Shown one piece after another: positions 27,762 through 36,923 of a stretch of 64,000 nt of DNA. The notes beneath the pieces were generated by a model. The model saw only the letters and a program-made list of their open reading frames with translations, was not told the DNA's origin and did not search any database. Location of the stretch: NCBI RefSeq assembly GCF_014200755.1, contig NZ_JACHCM010000010.1, positions 1-64,000 of the forward strand, written 5' to 3'. This DNA is from Rhodanobacter sp. ANJX3. GTDB taxonomy: Bacteria > Pseudomonadota > Gammaproteobacteria > Xanthomonadales > Rhodanobacteraceae. Made by a program: the position numbers and the translations under genes. How positions within the stretch are numbered: the stretch's first letter is position 1; each line of letters starts with the position of its first letter.

Positions 27762-30197
27762 TTAGAACGACGCGCCGAACGTGATCTGGAACGAACGATC
27801 CTCCAGCAGCGAGTAGTAAGGCGCGGAAGCAAACAGCGTCACGCCGTTGGCATCCTTGATCTTGCCCGGGTTCGACGCGAGAAATGCACCGATATTGTTG
27901 GCGTTGGTCAGGGCCTTGCGATCAAGCAGGTTGAACATGTTGAGCTTTATGTACGGCTTGGTGATGAACGACGAAATGTCGTTGAAGCGCCAGCCCGCGC
28001 TCAGATTGAGCGTTGCATAGCCGCCTGCGCGTTCCGTGTTGGACCAGTCGCCGTAGATGGAGCTTCGAACCTTCTCATCGAGGCTCGCCCAGAACGGACC
28101 CTGGTCGTAACTGACGCGCAGATAGCCGAGGTTGCGCGGCGTGTTGAGCAGGTCCTTGCCCTTGGTGTTGTAAATGCCGTCACCGAGCGAGTTGAGATCC
28201 GTTTCCAGCGTCGACTTCTGATATGCATAGGACGCATACACCGTCCAATTCGGCGTCACCTTGTAGCTGGCTTCCGTATTCACGCCGCGGTTGTGGACCT
28301 TCGGCAGCGACAGGTAAACCGTGGCGAACGTTGTTTCGTCAAAGCCGGAGATCTGCTTGTTGTTAAGGTTGGAAACGTACGCGTCAACGTTGGCGGAGAA
28401 CGTATCGTTGTAGAAGCGCCAGCCCAGATCAGCCGTCGTCGCCGTCTCGGGCTTGTTGAGGAAGCTGCTGGCCGGAACCGTCTGACCAGGGTAATTGGCC
28501 GCGGCGGCATTCTGCAGAAACGCACCGTTGATCGGAGCGCGGAACGTCTTGCCCATGCCGAAGTAGAACTGGTTCTGTTCGTTCAACTGATACTTGGCGC
28601 CGACCGTCGGGCTCCACTTGTGGTACGTCGCATCGACATCTTCCACGCCGTAGCCGATATAGCCGGAACGTACCGAGCCGGGATACTGAAAGTCGAAACC
28701 GCTGCGTTTTTCCGACAGGAACGATGCGCCAGCCGTGAAGGTCCAGAAGTCGTTCGGCGTCCACGTATCCGTGGCAAACGCCTTTTTCGTTTCAGTGGTG
28801 GTGTATTCGTTGAACGGACGCTGCACGGTGCCATCCGGATAACGAATCACTGAATCGCGGCCAAGGTAATCAGCCGGAATACCTGCAGCATTGATGGCCG
28901 TGTAGACGGTGGTCTGCTCCTGGCGCGGGCGCTCGTACCAGAAACCGTATTCCAGGCTGTTGTCCTGGCCGAAATCCTGGTTGAACTTGGCAATGATGCC
29001 CGGGCGCATGGTGTACGAACTGTTGTACGAGTAAACCAGCGCCTTGTTGTTCTTGCCGCCGATCACACCGTTGCCGTTCAGATCCTCGTTGGCGTACTGG
29101 TACAAGTTCTGCGTTGACGTCGATTCCGTGAACGTGGCGCCGCCGCCCGAGCCGCCGTTGCCATACTGGAAGTAAGGCACGACAGACAGACGCAGGCTGT
29201 CGCTGAGCTTGAACTCGCCATCCAGGCTGACCAGCCAGCTCTTGAACGGGTTCTTGTGGAACGCGTAGAAGTTGGCGTCGGTCGGCGTCAGGCGGGTGCG
29301 GTCGTAGCTCTGATCGTAACCACCGGAGGCCAACTGCGCCTTGGTCAGGCTCTGATACAGATAGCTGTCCTGGCGCACGTACTGGACCGAGCCGGAGATG
29401 GTGTTGTTGTCGTCGATGGTCCAGATCGTCTTGCCGTCGATCTTGTCGGCATCCTGGCTACCTGGACCACGCCACAGGTTGGCCTGGTTGTTGGAATACG
29501 ACAACCACGAGCGGAACGCACCCGTGTCGCCGGTATTGAGGCGGATAAACGAACGGCGCCAATCGTTGCTGCCGAAGGTCTGCGTCACGTCGATGCCCGC
29601 TTTGTGCGGTGGATCGATGGTGACCCACGCGATCGAGCCACCGGCGGCGCCGCTGATCGGCGTATCCACATCCGGATAACCCTGCAGCACGGTGATGTCG
29701 CCGATGTTTTCGGTATCGCCGTATTCGGTCGAGTAAACCTTGTAGTTGCCGCTGTCGTTGATCGGTGCACCGTTCACAGTGGTGCCGATTTCATCGCTGG
29801 TGAAGCCGCGGATGCTGTAGTTGCCGTTGGCCAGGCCGTTGTTGTCGTCGGTCGACGCGTTGACGCCAGGAATGCTGTCGATCAGCTGCACGAAGGTGGC
29901 GCCCGGCGCCGCATGAACGATCGCGTCGCGAGTGATGGTGGAAACCGCCTTCGGCGCCGTCTGCACGGCCATCAAGCCACTACCCAACGAGAGCGACTGC
30001 GCCTTGACCTGCACGGCGGAAAGCTCCTGCACGCGCTTGGTGTCGTTCGACGTAGTGGTGTTGGACGTGCTGGACACGCCAGCGCGCGGAGCGGCCTGCG
30101 TGCTGGCGGCCTGGTCGGTGGCCGTCTGCGCCATGACCATGCCCGATCCCATAACACAGGCAAGCGCAATCGCGGCGGATAGGTGGCTTCGCTTCAT
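27762..30197 (-). CDS. TonB-dependent outer-membrane receptor
   Basis: This 811-residue receptor has a signal peptide (IALACVMGSGMVMAQ), a TonB-box-like segment (ELSAVQVKAQSL) near 60, a plug domain (PGATFVQLIDSIPGVNAS, NYSIRGFTSDEIGTTVNGAPIND, GDITVLQGYPDVDTPISGA) and a long beta-barrel ending in aromatic ITFGASF, the outer-membrane insertion signal. The ATG at 30197 has AGGGA ten bases ahead. It is a single gene with a sigma-70-like promoter overlapped by a large palindrome about 250-300 bases upstream. The ligand is not readable. Siderophore, vitamin or sugar are all possible. Confidence 0.93.
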   Translation of the reverse strand: MKRSHLSAAIALACVMGSGMVMAQTATDQAASTQAAPRAGVSSTSNTTTSNDTKRVQELSAVQVKAQSLSLGSGLMAVQTAPKAVSTITRDAIVHAAPGATFVQLIDSIPGVNASTDDNNGLANGNYSIRGFTSDEIGTTVNGAPINDSGNYKVYSTEYGDTENIGDITVLQGYPDVDTPISGAAGGSIAWVTIDPPHKAGIDVTQTFGSNDWRRSFIRLNTGDTGAFRSWLSYSNNQANLWRGPGSQDADKIDGKTIWTIDDNNTISGSVQYVRQDSYLYQSLTKAQLASGGYDQSYDRTRLTPTDANFYAFHKNPFKSWLVSLDGEFKLSDSLRLSVVPYFQYGNGGSGGGATFTESTSTQNLYQYANEDLNGNGVIGGKNNKALVYSYNSSYTMRPGIIAKFNQDFGQDNSLEYGFWYERPRQEQTTVYTAINAAGIPADYLGRDSVIRYPDGTVQRPFNEYTTTETKKAFATDTWTPNDFWTFTAGASFLSEKRSGFDFQYPGSVRSGYIGYGVEDVDATYHKWSPTVGAKYQLNEQNQFYFGMGKTFRAPINGAFLQNAAAANYPGQTVPASSFLNKPETATTADLGWRFYNDTFSANVDAYVSNLNNKQISGFDETTFATVYLSLPKVHNRGVNTEASYKVTPNWTVYASYAYQKSTLETDLNSLGDGIYNTKGKDLLNTPRNLGYLRVSYDQGPFWASLDEKVRSSIYGDWSNTERAGGYATLNLSAGWRFNDISSFITKPYIKLNMFNLLDRKALTNANNIGAFLASNPGKIKDANGVTLFASAPYYSLLEDRSFQITFGASF

Positions 30198-30445
30198 TTG
30201 GATAGTTCCCTGTTGAGTCATGTAATGAGTTGCTGCGGGCCTGAGCTACGCATGGAGCCATGCAGGCACAGGCTGGTTCGCGAAAGCGCGTTTGAGTCTG
30301 CCAAACTGGATTCGCTTTGGCTGGCAAGCCGACGTTGTGGGGCGTCGCCAGCGATGAAGCGTTGCCCGAACAAAAAACCTGCGACCACATCCCCCGGAGT
30401 CGTCGATGCCAAAAACGCATGATTCCACGCGAATTTTACAGAGTC

Positions 30446-30473
30446 TTTACAAAAGTTTCATTCCAAGTGTCAA
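30446..30473 (-). promoter_or_regulatory. Predicted promoter of the TonB receptor
   Basis: On the minus strand TTGACA (30473-30468) and TGTAAA (30451-30446) are 16 bases apart. The -35 lies inside the 36-bp palindrome. Transcription would start near 30439, giving a leader of about 240 bases before the receptor start. Predicted from consensus match only. Confidence 0.5.
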
Positions 30474-30498
30474 CGCAATATATTGCGATCACACTTGG
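30463..30498. promoter_or_regulatory. 36-bp palindromic operator candidate
   Basis: Outer arms CCAAGTGT and ACACTTGG are perfect inverted repeats. The centre GCAATATATTGC is a perfect 12-bp palindrome. The two 4-base spacers (CAAC, GATC) are the only unpaired part. The symmetry is far greater than expected by chance and the site covers the predicted -35 of the TonB-receptor promoter, so a dimeric or tetrameric repressor site is likely. It does not resemble the Fur box at 47566-47598. Confidence 0.7.
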
Positions 30499-30705
30499 TG
30501 ATGCACGACTCCTCCAACAGGCGCCAAACCCTGAGAAAGGCTGGCTTTCCGATTCGAAAGGGCGCGAAAGCACTGGAAAGCCCGCGCGTATCGCATAAAA
30601 ATACGATGCGAAAATCGCTCCGGCACGATTACGCTGTCTTCGAATCGCAAGCGGGTGGTGGTAACCGCAGATGGCTACGACAGATTCGCGGCGTCGGCTT
30701 AGAGC

Positions 30706-30840
30706 ATCTCGCCGTGCCTCGCGCCGGGAGCGTTTTTTGCGCTCAGGCCAAGGAAGAACGAGGAGCGGACGTCGATCTACGACGGAGTGTGATGACGCCG
30801 GGATGCGGTCAAACCGCTCCCGGCGCGAGGCACGGCGAGA
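30706..30840. repeat. 135-bp palindromic element with 27-bp perfect inverted arms
   Basis: The left arm (30706-30732, starting ATCTCGCCGTG and ending GGGAGCG) and right arm (30814-30840) are exact inverted copies of 27 bases. The 81-base centre carries a nested hairpin (CGTCG-ATCTA-CGACG, 30770-30784). The element begins 14 bases beyond the stop codon of the acyltransferase gene. This layout is that of a small non-autonomous mobile element or a dispersed extragenic palindrome. No second copy was seen in this window. It could also end transcription of the upstream gene. Confidence 0.72.
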
Positions 30841-30854
30841 TCGAGAACAGGCTC

Positions 30855-32567
30855 TTAAGCAGCTTTGCCCAGATAACGCGCACGCTTGGCCGGCTTGAGC
30901 CGAGCCAGGTCCAGCATGACGAGACCGTCCACGCAGCCGGAAAAATCGGGATCTTCACCGAAGTCGAGAAACTGCACCCCGTCGGCATCGACCAGATCCA
31001 CGTACTGGCGATACAGCACGGGTAGGCTCACGCCCAGCGCGTCCAGATGGTGCTTGAGTTTGCCCAGCCCCGCCGATGCGTCGAGCCCCTGCAAGGCCTG
31101 CCGCACGCCGTCGCTGACGTCGCTGGAAATAACGAACGGCCGACGCGCTTCGGCCAGGCCCGGCGTGCCGAAATAATGCTGATGCGCGGCCACGATCCAT
31201 TCGCGCGCTTCGCGCGGCATGGACACCGACATGCTGACCGGACCGAACATGTAGCGCAGGTCCGGATGCCGCTGGAGATACAACCCGATGCCTTGCCACA
31301 GCTGGTCGAGCGCACGCGAGCGCCAGTACGCCGGCGCCACAAAGCTTCGGCCCAGTTCCAACCCTTGCGCCAGACGTGACTCGAGCGCCGGCGAGTAGCG
31401 AAACAGGCTGGCCGTATAAAGACCGGCCATGCCGCGCTCGGCGAGCAGCCTACCGCCGTGACCGAAACGGTAGGAACCGACAATACGCAGCGCCTTGGTA
31501 TCCCACAGCACCAGATGCTCGTAATGCGGGTCGTAGGCATCGAGATCACGCCGCGTGCCGGTGCCCTCACCCACCTTGCGGAAGGTAAGTTCACGCAGAC
31601 GACCGATCTCGCGCATCACCGGGCTGTCGAGCGCGCCCTTGAACAGCCATGCCTGCTTGCCATCGCCGAGATCGGCGAGTTTTTCCGACTGCATCAGCTC
31701 GGCCGCTACCTGATCGACCGGCTCCGGGTGCGCCAGAGGCACCTGGCCGCCGAAAATCAGCCCGCGATGCCGGCCCACGCGATACACGTGCCGACGCATC
31801 AGCTTGGCCGCCTGCTCGGGCGAGCCACCGCTGCGCTGGGCCAGTTCGTCGGCGCCGATCAGCGCGCCGATGCTGAAGCCGATCCGTCGGCTACCGACCG
31901 TCACCGCTTCGCGCGGCAGCATGGCGGTACTGAGCGGCTTGGCCAGCATCGACAAGCCGTAGAACATCGCCGAATTGCGTGCGGCGACGTGGACCGGCAG
32001 CACCGGCACTTTCCTGCGCATAGCCAGTCGCGCAAAGCCGTCCGACCAACGGCCGTCGCGCACGCCGTTGGCGCGCACGCGTGACACCTCGCCGGCAGGA
32101 AACACGATCAGCGCCTGACCTTCCTCCAGCGCGCGATAAATGCCGCGCAGTCGCGAAGCGCTGCCTTTGCCGAACACGTCCACCGGCAGCAGCAGTTTTT
32201 TCAACGGGGGCACCACGGCCAGCCAGTCATTGCCGAGAATCCGCACGTCGCTGCGCACCGAACCGATCAGCTGCAGCATGGCCAGTGCATCCTGCATGCC
32301 CAGCGGATGGTTCGCCACGACCAGCAGGCCGCCGTCGACCGGAATGTTTTCGCGCTCGCGCGGGCTGATTTGATAGCTGGTGCCGAGCAGGTCGAGCACA
32401 CGCTCGACGAAATCGAAGCCTTCGGCGTTGCCGACTTTATCCAGTACGCGGTTGAAACCGTCTTCGTCGGCCAGTCGCCCCAGCATGTCGGCGACGGGGC
32501 GACGGATTCTGGGATGCACTGCAAGCCAGGGCAACCGCTCGGTAAGGGTCTGTTCGATGGAGAGCAT
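30855..32567 (-). CDS. Two-domain acyltransferase: PlsC-like plus N-acyltransferase (OlsF-like candidate)
   Basis: This 570-residue protein has an N-terminal lysophospholipid-acyltransferase domain (about 1-270) with VVANHPLGMQDALAML as the HX4-5D-type motif and IVFPAGEVSR as the substrate block. The C-terminal half (about 300-560) resembles OlsB/GNAT-type hemolysin-related N-acyltransferases (REIGRLRELTFRKVGEGTG, YDPHYEHLVLWD, IVGSYRFG, LELGRSFV). Fusions of this type include OlsF of Serratia, which makes ornithine lipids. A role in making an aminolipid or modifying a lysolipid is inferred. A palindromic element sits just beyond its stop. Confidence 0.85.
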   Translation of the reverse strand: MLSIEQTLTERLPWLAVHPRIRRPVADMLGRLADEDGFNRVLDKVGNAEGFDFVERVLDLLGTSYQISPRERENIPVDGGLLVVANHPLGMQDALAMLQLIGSVRSDVRILGNDWLAVVPPLKKLLLPVDVFGKGSASRLRGIYRALEEGQALIVFPAGEVSRVRANGVRDGRWSDGFARLAMRRKVPVLPVHVAARNSAMFYGLSMLAKPLSTAMLPREAVTVGSRRIGFSIGALIGADELAQRSGGSPEQAAKLMRRHVYRVGRHRGLIFGGQVPLAHPEPVDQVAAELMQSEKLADLGDGKQAWLFKGALDSPVMREIGRLRELTFRKVGEGTGTRRDLDAYDPHYEHLVLWDTKALRIVGSYRFGHGGRLLAERGMAGLYTASLFRYSPALESRLAQGLELGRSFVAPAYWRSRALDQLWQGIGLYLQRHPDLRYMFGPVSMSVSMPREAREWIVAAHQHYFGTPGLAEARRPFVISSDVSDGVRQALQGLDASAGLGKLKHHLDALGVSLPVLYRQYVDLVDADGVQFLDFGEDPDFSGCVDGLVMLDLARLKPAKRARYLGKAA

Positions 32568-32660
32568 GACCGTGTCCTCAGGTTTTCGCTCATCCTGAAG
32601 ATCAATTGTTACAAGGACCTGTCACGCGGACGCCAAACAGAAATTACTGCGCTGTTTTGC

Positions 32661-33272
32661 TCACAAACTTACGTGCATGAACGAGGCGACGCCCGACATG
32701 AACATCTGCACCGATAGCGCAATCAGCAACATGCCCATCACCCGCTCCAGCGCAGTGAGCACACTCTCGCCCAACCAGCGGAACAGATAGGTGGCGCTGA
32801 GCAGAATCAGCGACGTGGCCAGCCACGCCAGCAACAGCGCAGTGACCCAGTCCGCCGTGCGGCCTGGTTGGGTGTTGGTCAGCAGCAGAAGGGCGGCCAT
32901 CGCCGAGGGGCCGGCCACCCCGGGAATCGCCATCGGCACGATAAAAGGCTCACCCTCGCCGGGCTTGCCGAAGATGCCGCCGCCGTCGGCCGGCGGAAAC
33001 ACCATGCGGATGCCGATCAAAAACAGCACGATGCCGCCGGCGATGCTGATCGAGTCGGGTTTGAGCTGCAGCAGCTTGAGAATGTGCTGACCGCCGAACA
33101 GAAACGCCAGCAGCACGCCGAGCGCGATCAGCAGCTCGCGCACCATCACCGCACGGCGGCGCTTGGGCGGTACATCCTTCAGCAGGCTCAGAAAAAACGG
33201 AATATTGCCCAGCGGGTCCATGATCAGAAACAACATGATCCCCGCCGACAGGGTGGTCATCTCCGTTTCCAT
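32661..33272 (-). CDS. MarC family inner-membrane protein
   Basis: This 203-residue protein has six predicted membrane segments, spaced as in the MarC/UPF0056 family. Conserved pieces are LFLIMDPLGNIPFFLSLL near 14, ISIAGGIVLFLIGIRMVF near 80, and PMAIPGVAGPSAMAALLLL near 115. It was once linked to antibiotic resistance but has no demonstrated transport substrate. The SD AGGGGAG precedes the first ATG. A second ATG four codons on is a less likely start. It is 93 bases from the acyltransferase gene. Confidence 0.9.
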   Translation of the reverse strand: METEMTTLSAGIMLFLIMDPLGNIPFFLSLLKDVPPKRRRAVMVRELLIALGVLLAFLFGGQHILKLLQLKPDSISIAGGIVLFLIGIRMVFPPADGGGIFGKPGEGEPFIVPMAIPGVAGPSAMAALLLLTNTQPGRTADWVTALLLAWLATSLILLSATYLFRWLGESVLTALERVMGMLLIALSVQMFMSGVASFMHVSL

Positions 33273-33339
33273 AATGAATCACTCCCCTTGAGGCCATCAC
33301 AGGATAGCCGTTGCCGCATCGGTCGCACCGACGGGTGTC

Positions 33340-34107
33340 TCAGTTGGCGCGAAGATCCAGCACCGCACCGCGCGCCTGCGCGGATTGCGCGCTCAGCAGA
33401 TAGACGGCTGCGGCTGCGGTGGCATCCGGCAGCGGGCGCTGCATGATGTCCTCGCCGAAGTACGCCTGCCGCCGCAGCGCGGTGCGCATCGGCGCGGGCA
33501 GCAGCGCGTTGACGCGCAGAGGGCCGGCATCGTTTTCCTGATGCAGAATCGCCACGAAGCGTTCCAGCGCGGCTTTCGATACGCCGTAGGCGCCCCAGTG
33601 CGCGCGTGCCAGCAGATCGGGGTTGTCGAGGACGAAAACCACGGCGCTGTCGACAGCTTGATTCAGTAGCGGCATGCACGCCTGGGTCAGCGCGAACGGC
33701 GCGGAAACATTGACGTGCAAGGCGCGCAGCCAATCGTCCGGCTTGTGCATGGCGATCGGGCTGAGCCCGGCGAAACTCGCCGCGGCGTGCACGATACCGT
33801 CGAGCCGGCCGAAGTCGCGCTCCAGTCCTTCGGCCAGATTTTCGTAGTCACGCGGCGTCGCCGTTTCCATATCCAGCGGGTGGATCACCGGCTCGCTCAA
33901 ACCCTCGGCGAGCATCGCGTCGTATAGCTGCTCGAGCTGACGTTTGCGTTTGCCCGTCATGACGACCGTGGCACCGGCGCGAGCGGCGGCCCGCGAAACC
34001 GCCGCGCCCAGTCCACCGTAGGCGCCCGTCACCAGCACCACGCGATCGCGCAAGGTGTCGGCGGCCGGCATCCAGTCGGCCGGCAATCGGGAAACCGGCA
34101 GCGACAT
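33340..34107 (-). CDS. YciK-like SDR with altered catalytic positions
   Basis: This 255-residue SDR most resembles the YciK group: TGAYGGLG at about 27-34 binds the cofactor and YGVSKAALERF at about 171 holds the Tyr-Lys pair. The catalytic serine that normally sits 12-14 residues before the Tyr (TSSSVG in YciK) reads VLDNPD here, and NNAG is replaced by HAAAS. It is therefore probably a weak enzyme, a binding protein or a specialised one. Its start overlaps the grxD stop (TAATG), so it is translationally coupled to a glutaredoxin. Confidence 0.82.
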   Translation of the reverse strand: MSLPVSRLPADWMPAADTLRDRVVLVTGAYGGLGAAVSRAAARAGATVVMTGKRKRQLEQLYDAMLAEGLSEPVIHPLDMETATPRDYENLAEGLERDFGRLDGIVHAAASFAGLSPIAMHKPDDWLRALHVNVSAPFALTQACMPLLNQAVDSAVVFVLDNPDLLARAHWGAYGVSKAALERFVAILHQENDAGPLRVNALLPAPMRTALRRQAYFGEDIMQRPLPDATAAAAVYLLSAQSAQARGAVLDLRAN

Positions 34108-34430
34108 TAATTCGCTATCCCGGCGACATCGTTCGCCATGCGCGCCAGCTCACCGGCGGCGTTCAGGTCTTCGACGATATCGCAGCCGCCGATCAGCTCG
34201 CCCTGTATGAACAACTGCGGGAACGTCGGCCAGTTGGCGAAGTGCGGCAGGCCGGAGCGCAGCTGAGGGTCGGCCAGGATATTCACCGCATGGAAATCGG
34301 CGCCTGCATCGGTTAGTGCTTTCGCCGCACGGCTGGAGAAGCCGCACATGGGAAACTGCGGCGTGCCTTTCATGAAAAGCACGATGGGATGCTCGGCGAG
34401 AATGGCGCGAATTCGCTCGTTGATATCCAT
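34107..34430 (-). CDS. grxD: Monothiol glutaredoxin Grx4 (GrxD)
   Basis: GrxD (107 residues) carries the CGFS active site (FPMCGFSSRAAKAL, about 30) and the usual blocks VLFMKGTPQ and WPTFPQLFIQGELIGGCDI that hold glutathione and a bridging [2Fe-2S] cluster. It is used in iron-sulphur trafficking. The ATG at 34430 starts the family-typical protein. The divergent gene is sodB, starting 113 bases away, which is a common pairing in this group. It is coupled to the SDR downstream by a TAATG overlap. Confidence 0.96.
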   Translation of the reverse strand: MDINERIRAILAEHPIVLFMKGTPQFPMCGFSSRAAKALTDAGADFHAVNILADPQLRSGLPHFANWPTFPQLFIQGELIGGCDIVEDLNAAGELARMANDVAGIAN

Positions 34431-34543
34431 AGGTGACGTTTCATCTTTACAATGCAGGCAGATCGGTATTGTATCAGTCACCCGATGGCCGCTGCCCGCT
34501 GGGCCGGCCAAACCTCCCCCAGCCACCGCTAAGGAGCCACACC

Positions 34544-35122
34544 ATGGCGATCGAATTGCCCCCGCTTCCGTACGAAAAGAACGCGCTGGAGCCGAATATC
34601 TCGGCCGAAACGCTGGAATACCACTACGGCAAGCACCACCAGGCGTACGTCACCAACCTCAACAAGCTGATCGAAGGCACCGAGTTCGCCGATGCGAAGC
34701 TCGAAGACATCATCAAGAAATCCTCCGGCGGCGTGTTCAACAATGCCGCCCAGATCTGGAACCACACGTTCTATTGGAACTCGATGAGCCCCAAGGGCGG
34801 CGGTGCGCCGACCGGCAAGCTTGCCGACGCGATCGACAAGGCGTTCGGCTCGTTCGACAAATTCAAGGAAGAGTTCAGCAAGTCTGCCGCCGGCAACTTC
34901 GGCTCCGGCTGGACCTGGCTGGTGCAGCGCCCTGACGGTTCGCTCGGCATCGTCAATACCTCGAACGCCGCCACGCCGATCACCGGCAGCGACAAGCCGC
35001 TGTTCACCACCGATGTGTGGGAGCACGCGTACTACATCGATTACCGCAATGCCCGCCCGAAGTATGTGGAAGCATTCTGGAATCTGGTGAACTGGGAATT
35101 TGCGGCCAGCAACCTGGCCTGA
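34544..35122 (+). CDS. sodB: Superoxide dismutase, iron type
   Basis: This 192-residue cytoplasmic enzyme converts superoxide to peroxide and oxygen. Metal ligands are in the helix [11 protein letters not shown] (His27), NHTFYWN (His74) and [13 protein letters not shown] (Asp and His near 157 and 161). The AAQIWN and GSGWTWL blocks favour iron over manganese. The SD AAGGAG lies eight bases before the ATG at 34544. It is transcribed alone and ends in a strong terminator. Confidence 0.97.
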   Translation: MAIELPPLPYEKNALEPNISAETLEYHYGKHHQAYVTNLNKLIEGTEFADAKLEDIIKKSSGGVFNNAAQIWNHTFYWNSMSPKGGGAPTGKLADAIDKAFGSFDKFKEEFSKSAAGNFGSGWTWLVQRPDGSLGIVNTSNAATPITGSDKPLFTTDVWEHAYYIDYRNARPKYVEAFWNLVNWEFAASNLA

Positions 35123-35137
35123 TCACCCGCAGCAGCA

Positions 35138-35180
35138 CACAAGTAGAAACGGAGCCCATGCGGCTCCGTTTTTACTTGTG
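35138..35180 (+). terminator. Strong bidirectional terminator between sodB and purK
   Basis: Two arms of about 19 bases (CACAAGTA, a short mismatch, then AAACGGAGCC, facing GGCTCCGTTT and TACTTGTG) surround a 5-base loop, with a T5 run to the right and AAA to the left. It starts 15 bases after sodB and ends 20 before the purK stop. Confidence 0.9.
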
Positions 35181-35200
35181 TGCATTGTGAAGAACAGGGC

Positions 35201-36355
35201 TCAGCGAAGCGCTTTCACCACCGGACCCGCCTGCTCGCCGCGGTCGAGTGCATCGGCCAGTTCCGTCAATCGTGTAGCCAGCTCTTTTGCATCCGGCGCA
35301 CACAGTGTGGCGTGCCCGACCTTGCGTCCCGGCCGTGCCTGCTTGCCGTAGTCGTGCCAGTGCCCGTCGATGGCGCGCAAAACGGGCGCTGCATCAGGCA
35401 GATCGCCGATCCAATTGAACATCGTCGATACGCCACGCGCACCGGTATCGCCCAGCGGCAGACCGAGCACGGCGCGCACATGGTTCTCGAACTGGCTGGT
35501 ATGCGCGCCCTCGATGGTCCAGTGACCGGAGTTGTGCACCCGCGGCGCCATTTCGTTGCCGAGAAGCTCACCGTCTTTGACGAACAGCTCGAGCGCAAAC
35601 ACGCCGACGTAGTCGAGCCGCTCGGCCAGCGTTTTTGCCAGCGCCGTGGCGCGCTGCTGCAGCTCGCCGATCGTCGGGGCCGGCGCCAGACTCATCGACA
35701 GCACACCGTCGACATGCCAGTTCTGCGTGAGCGGCCAGGTGCGGAAATCGCCGTCGCGCCCGCGTACGGCAATCACCGACAGCTCGCGCTCGAACGGCAC
35801 AAACGCTTCCAGAATCAATCCAAGCGTAGCCGCCTGCTCACCCAGTGCAGCCCATGCCGCATCGGCGTCATCGACGGTTTTGAGTCGGAACTGACCCTTG
35901 CCGTCGTAGCCGAGCCGACGCGTCTTGAGGATGGCCGGCGCGCCGATGGTCATCAGCGCCCGAGCGAGATCCTCGCGGGTGTCGACGGCCATGAACTCGG
36001 GCGTCGGCAGGCCGCATTCGCGAAACAGGGTCTTCTCGGCCAGGCGATCCTGCGCGATCGCCAACGCCTGCGGTGAGGGATGCACGGCCACTCGCTCGAC
36101 CAGCCTGCGCGCGGTTTCGGCCGGCACGTTTTCGAAATCGAAAGTGACCGCGTCGACTTGACCCGCAAACGCCTCCAGCGCGGCGTAGTCGGTCCATTCG
36201 GCGACCACCAGCGGCGCGACCTGTCCCGCACAGGCATCGCTGGCGCCATCGACCGCCAACGTCTTGATGCCAAGCGGCGCCGCGGCGATAGCCAACATGC
36301 GCGCCAGCTGGCCGCCGCCCAGCACGCCGAGCACCGGTTGCTTACGATCGCTCAT
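35201..36355 (-). CDS. purK: 5-(carboxyamino)imidazole ribonucleotide synthase PurK
   Basis: PurK (384 residues) is the ATP-grasp enzyme that carboxylates AIR to N5-CAIR in purine synthesis. Marks are [20 protein letters not shown] at the N-terminus, [11 protein letters not shown] near 73, [13 protein letters not shown] (ATP-grasp) near 143, and [18 protein letters not shown] near 276. It overlaps purE by 4 bases (ATGA), so the two enzymes acting in series are translated together. It is a normal-length family member. Confidence 0.97.
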   Translation of the reverse strand: MSDRKQPVLGVLGGGQLARMLAIAAAPLGIKTLAVDGASDACAGQVAPLVVAEWTDYAALEAFAGQVDAVTFDFENVPAETARRLVERVAVHPSPQALAIAQDRLAEKTLFRECGLPTPEFMAVDTREDLARALMTIGAPAILKTRRLGYDGKGQFRLKTVDDADAAWAALGEQAATLGLILEAFVPFERELSVIAVRGRDGDFRTWPLTQNWHVDGVLSMSLAPAPTIGELQQRATALAKTLAERLDYVGVFALELFVKDGELLGNEMAPRVHNSGHWTIEGAHTSQFENHVRAVLGLPLGDTGARGVSTMFNWIGDLPDAAPVLRAIDGHWHDYGKQARPGRKVGHATLCAPDAKELATRLTELADALDRGEQAGPVVKALR

Positions 36356-36855
36356 TGACGCGGGTCCGGCTGATCGAGCACGGCCTGCGTCTGCCTGGCG
36401 CGCCAGGCGTCGAGCGCCGTCGCGAGTTCGGCATCGTGCAGAGCCAGCATGGAAACGGCCAGCAGGCCCGCATTGACCGCACCAGCGCGGCCAATCGCCA
36501 GGGTCCCCACCGGAATGCCGGCCGGCATCTGCGCAATCGACAGCAGGGAGTCCATGCCGCTGAGCGCCTTTGACTGCACCGGCACGCCGAGCACCGGCAG
36601 CCGCGTCTTGGCCGCCAGCATGCCCGGCAGATGCGCCGCGCCGCCGGCACCGGCAATGATGACGTGCAGACCTCGGCCAACGGCTTCTTCGGCATAGCGA
36701 AACAACAGATCCGGCGTGCGATGCGCCGAGACCACGCGCACCTCGTGCGGCACGCCCAGTTCTTCCAGCACGCCTACCGCGTGCTGCATGGTTTCCCAGT
36801 CCGAGCGCGAGCCCATCACCACGCCGACGCGCAGCGGATTGGTTGTCGATGTCAT
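36352..36855 (-). CDS. purE: N5-CAIR mutase PurE
   Basis: PurE (167 residues, bacterial class I) rearranges N5-CAIR to CAIR. The family signatures are [12 protein letters not shown] (about 12), [11 protein letters not shown] near 42 and [12 protein letters not shown] near 70, with the catalytic Ser and His in the first two. The ATG at 36855 is chosen over a TTG five codons upstream. It is the first gene of the two-gene purEK operon, with a divergent Trm112-like gene starting 68 bases away. Confidence 0.96.
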   Translation of the reverse strand: MTSTTNPLRVGVVMGSRSDWETMQHAVGVLEELGVPHEVRVVSAHRTPDLLFRYAEEAVGRGLHVIIAGAGGAAHLPGMLAAKTRLPVLGVPVQSKALSGMDSLLSIAQMPAGIPVGTLAIGRAGAVNAGLLAVSMLALHDAELATALDAWRARQTQAVLDQPDPRQ

Positions 36856-36923
36856 GGCCGAGCCGTCCAAAAACGGTTATCGTACTTGCTTTCTCCAGCT
36901 ACGGCATACCCAGCGAACCCGCC

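Noticed and set aside
30671-30898. Short plus-strand frame across the palindromic element
   Set aside because: It exists only because of the inverted arms and is Arg-rich throughout; not a gene.
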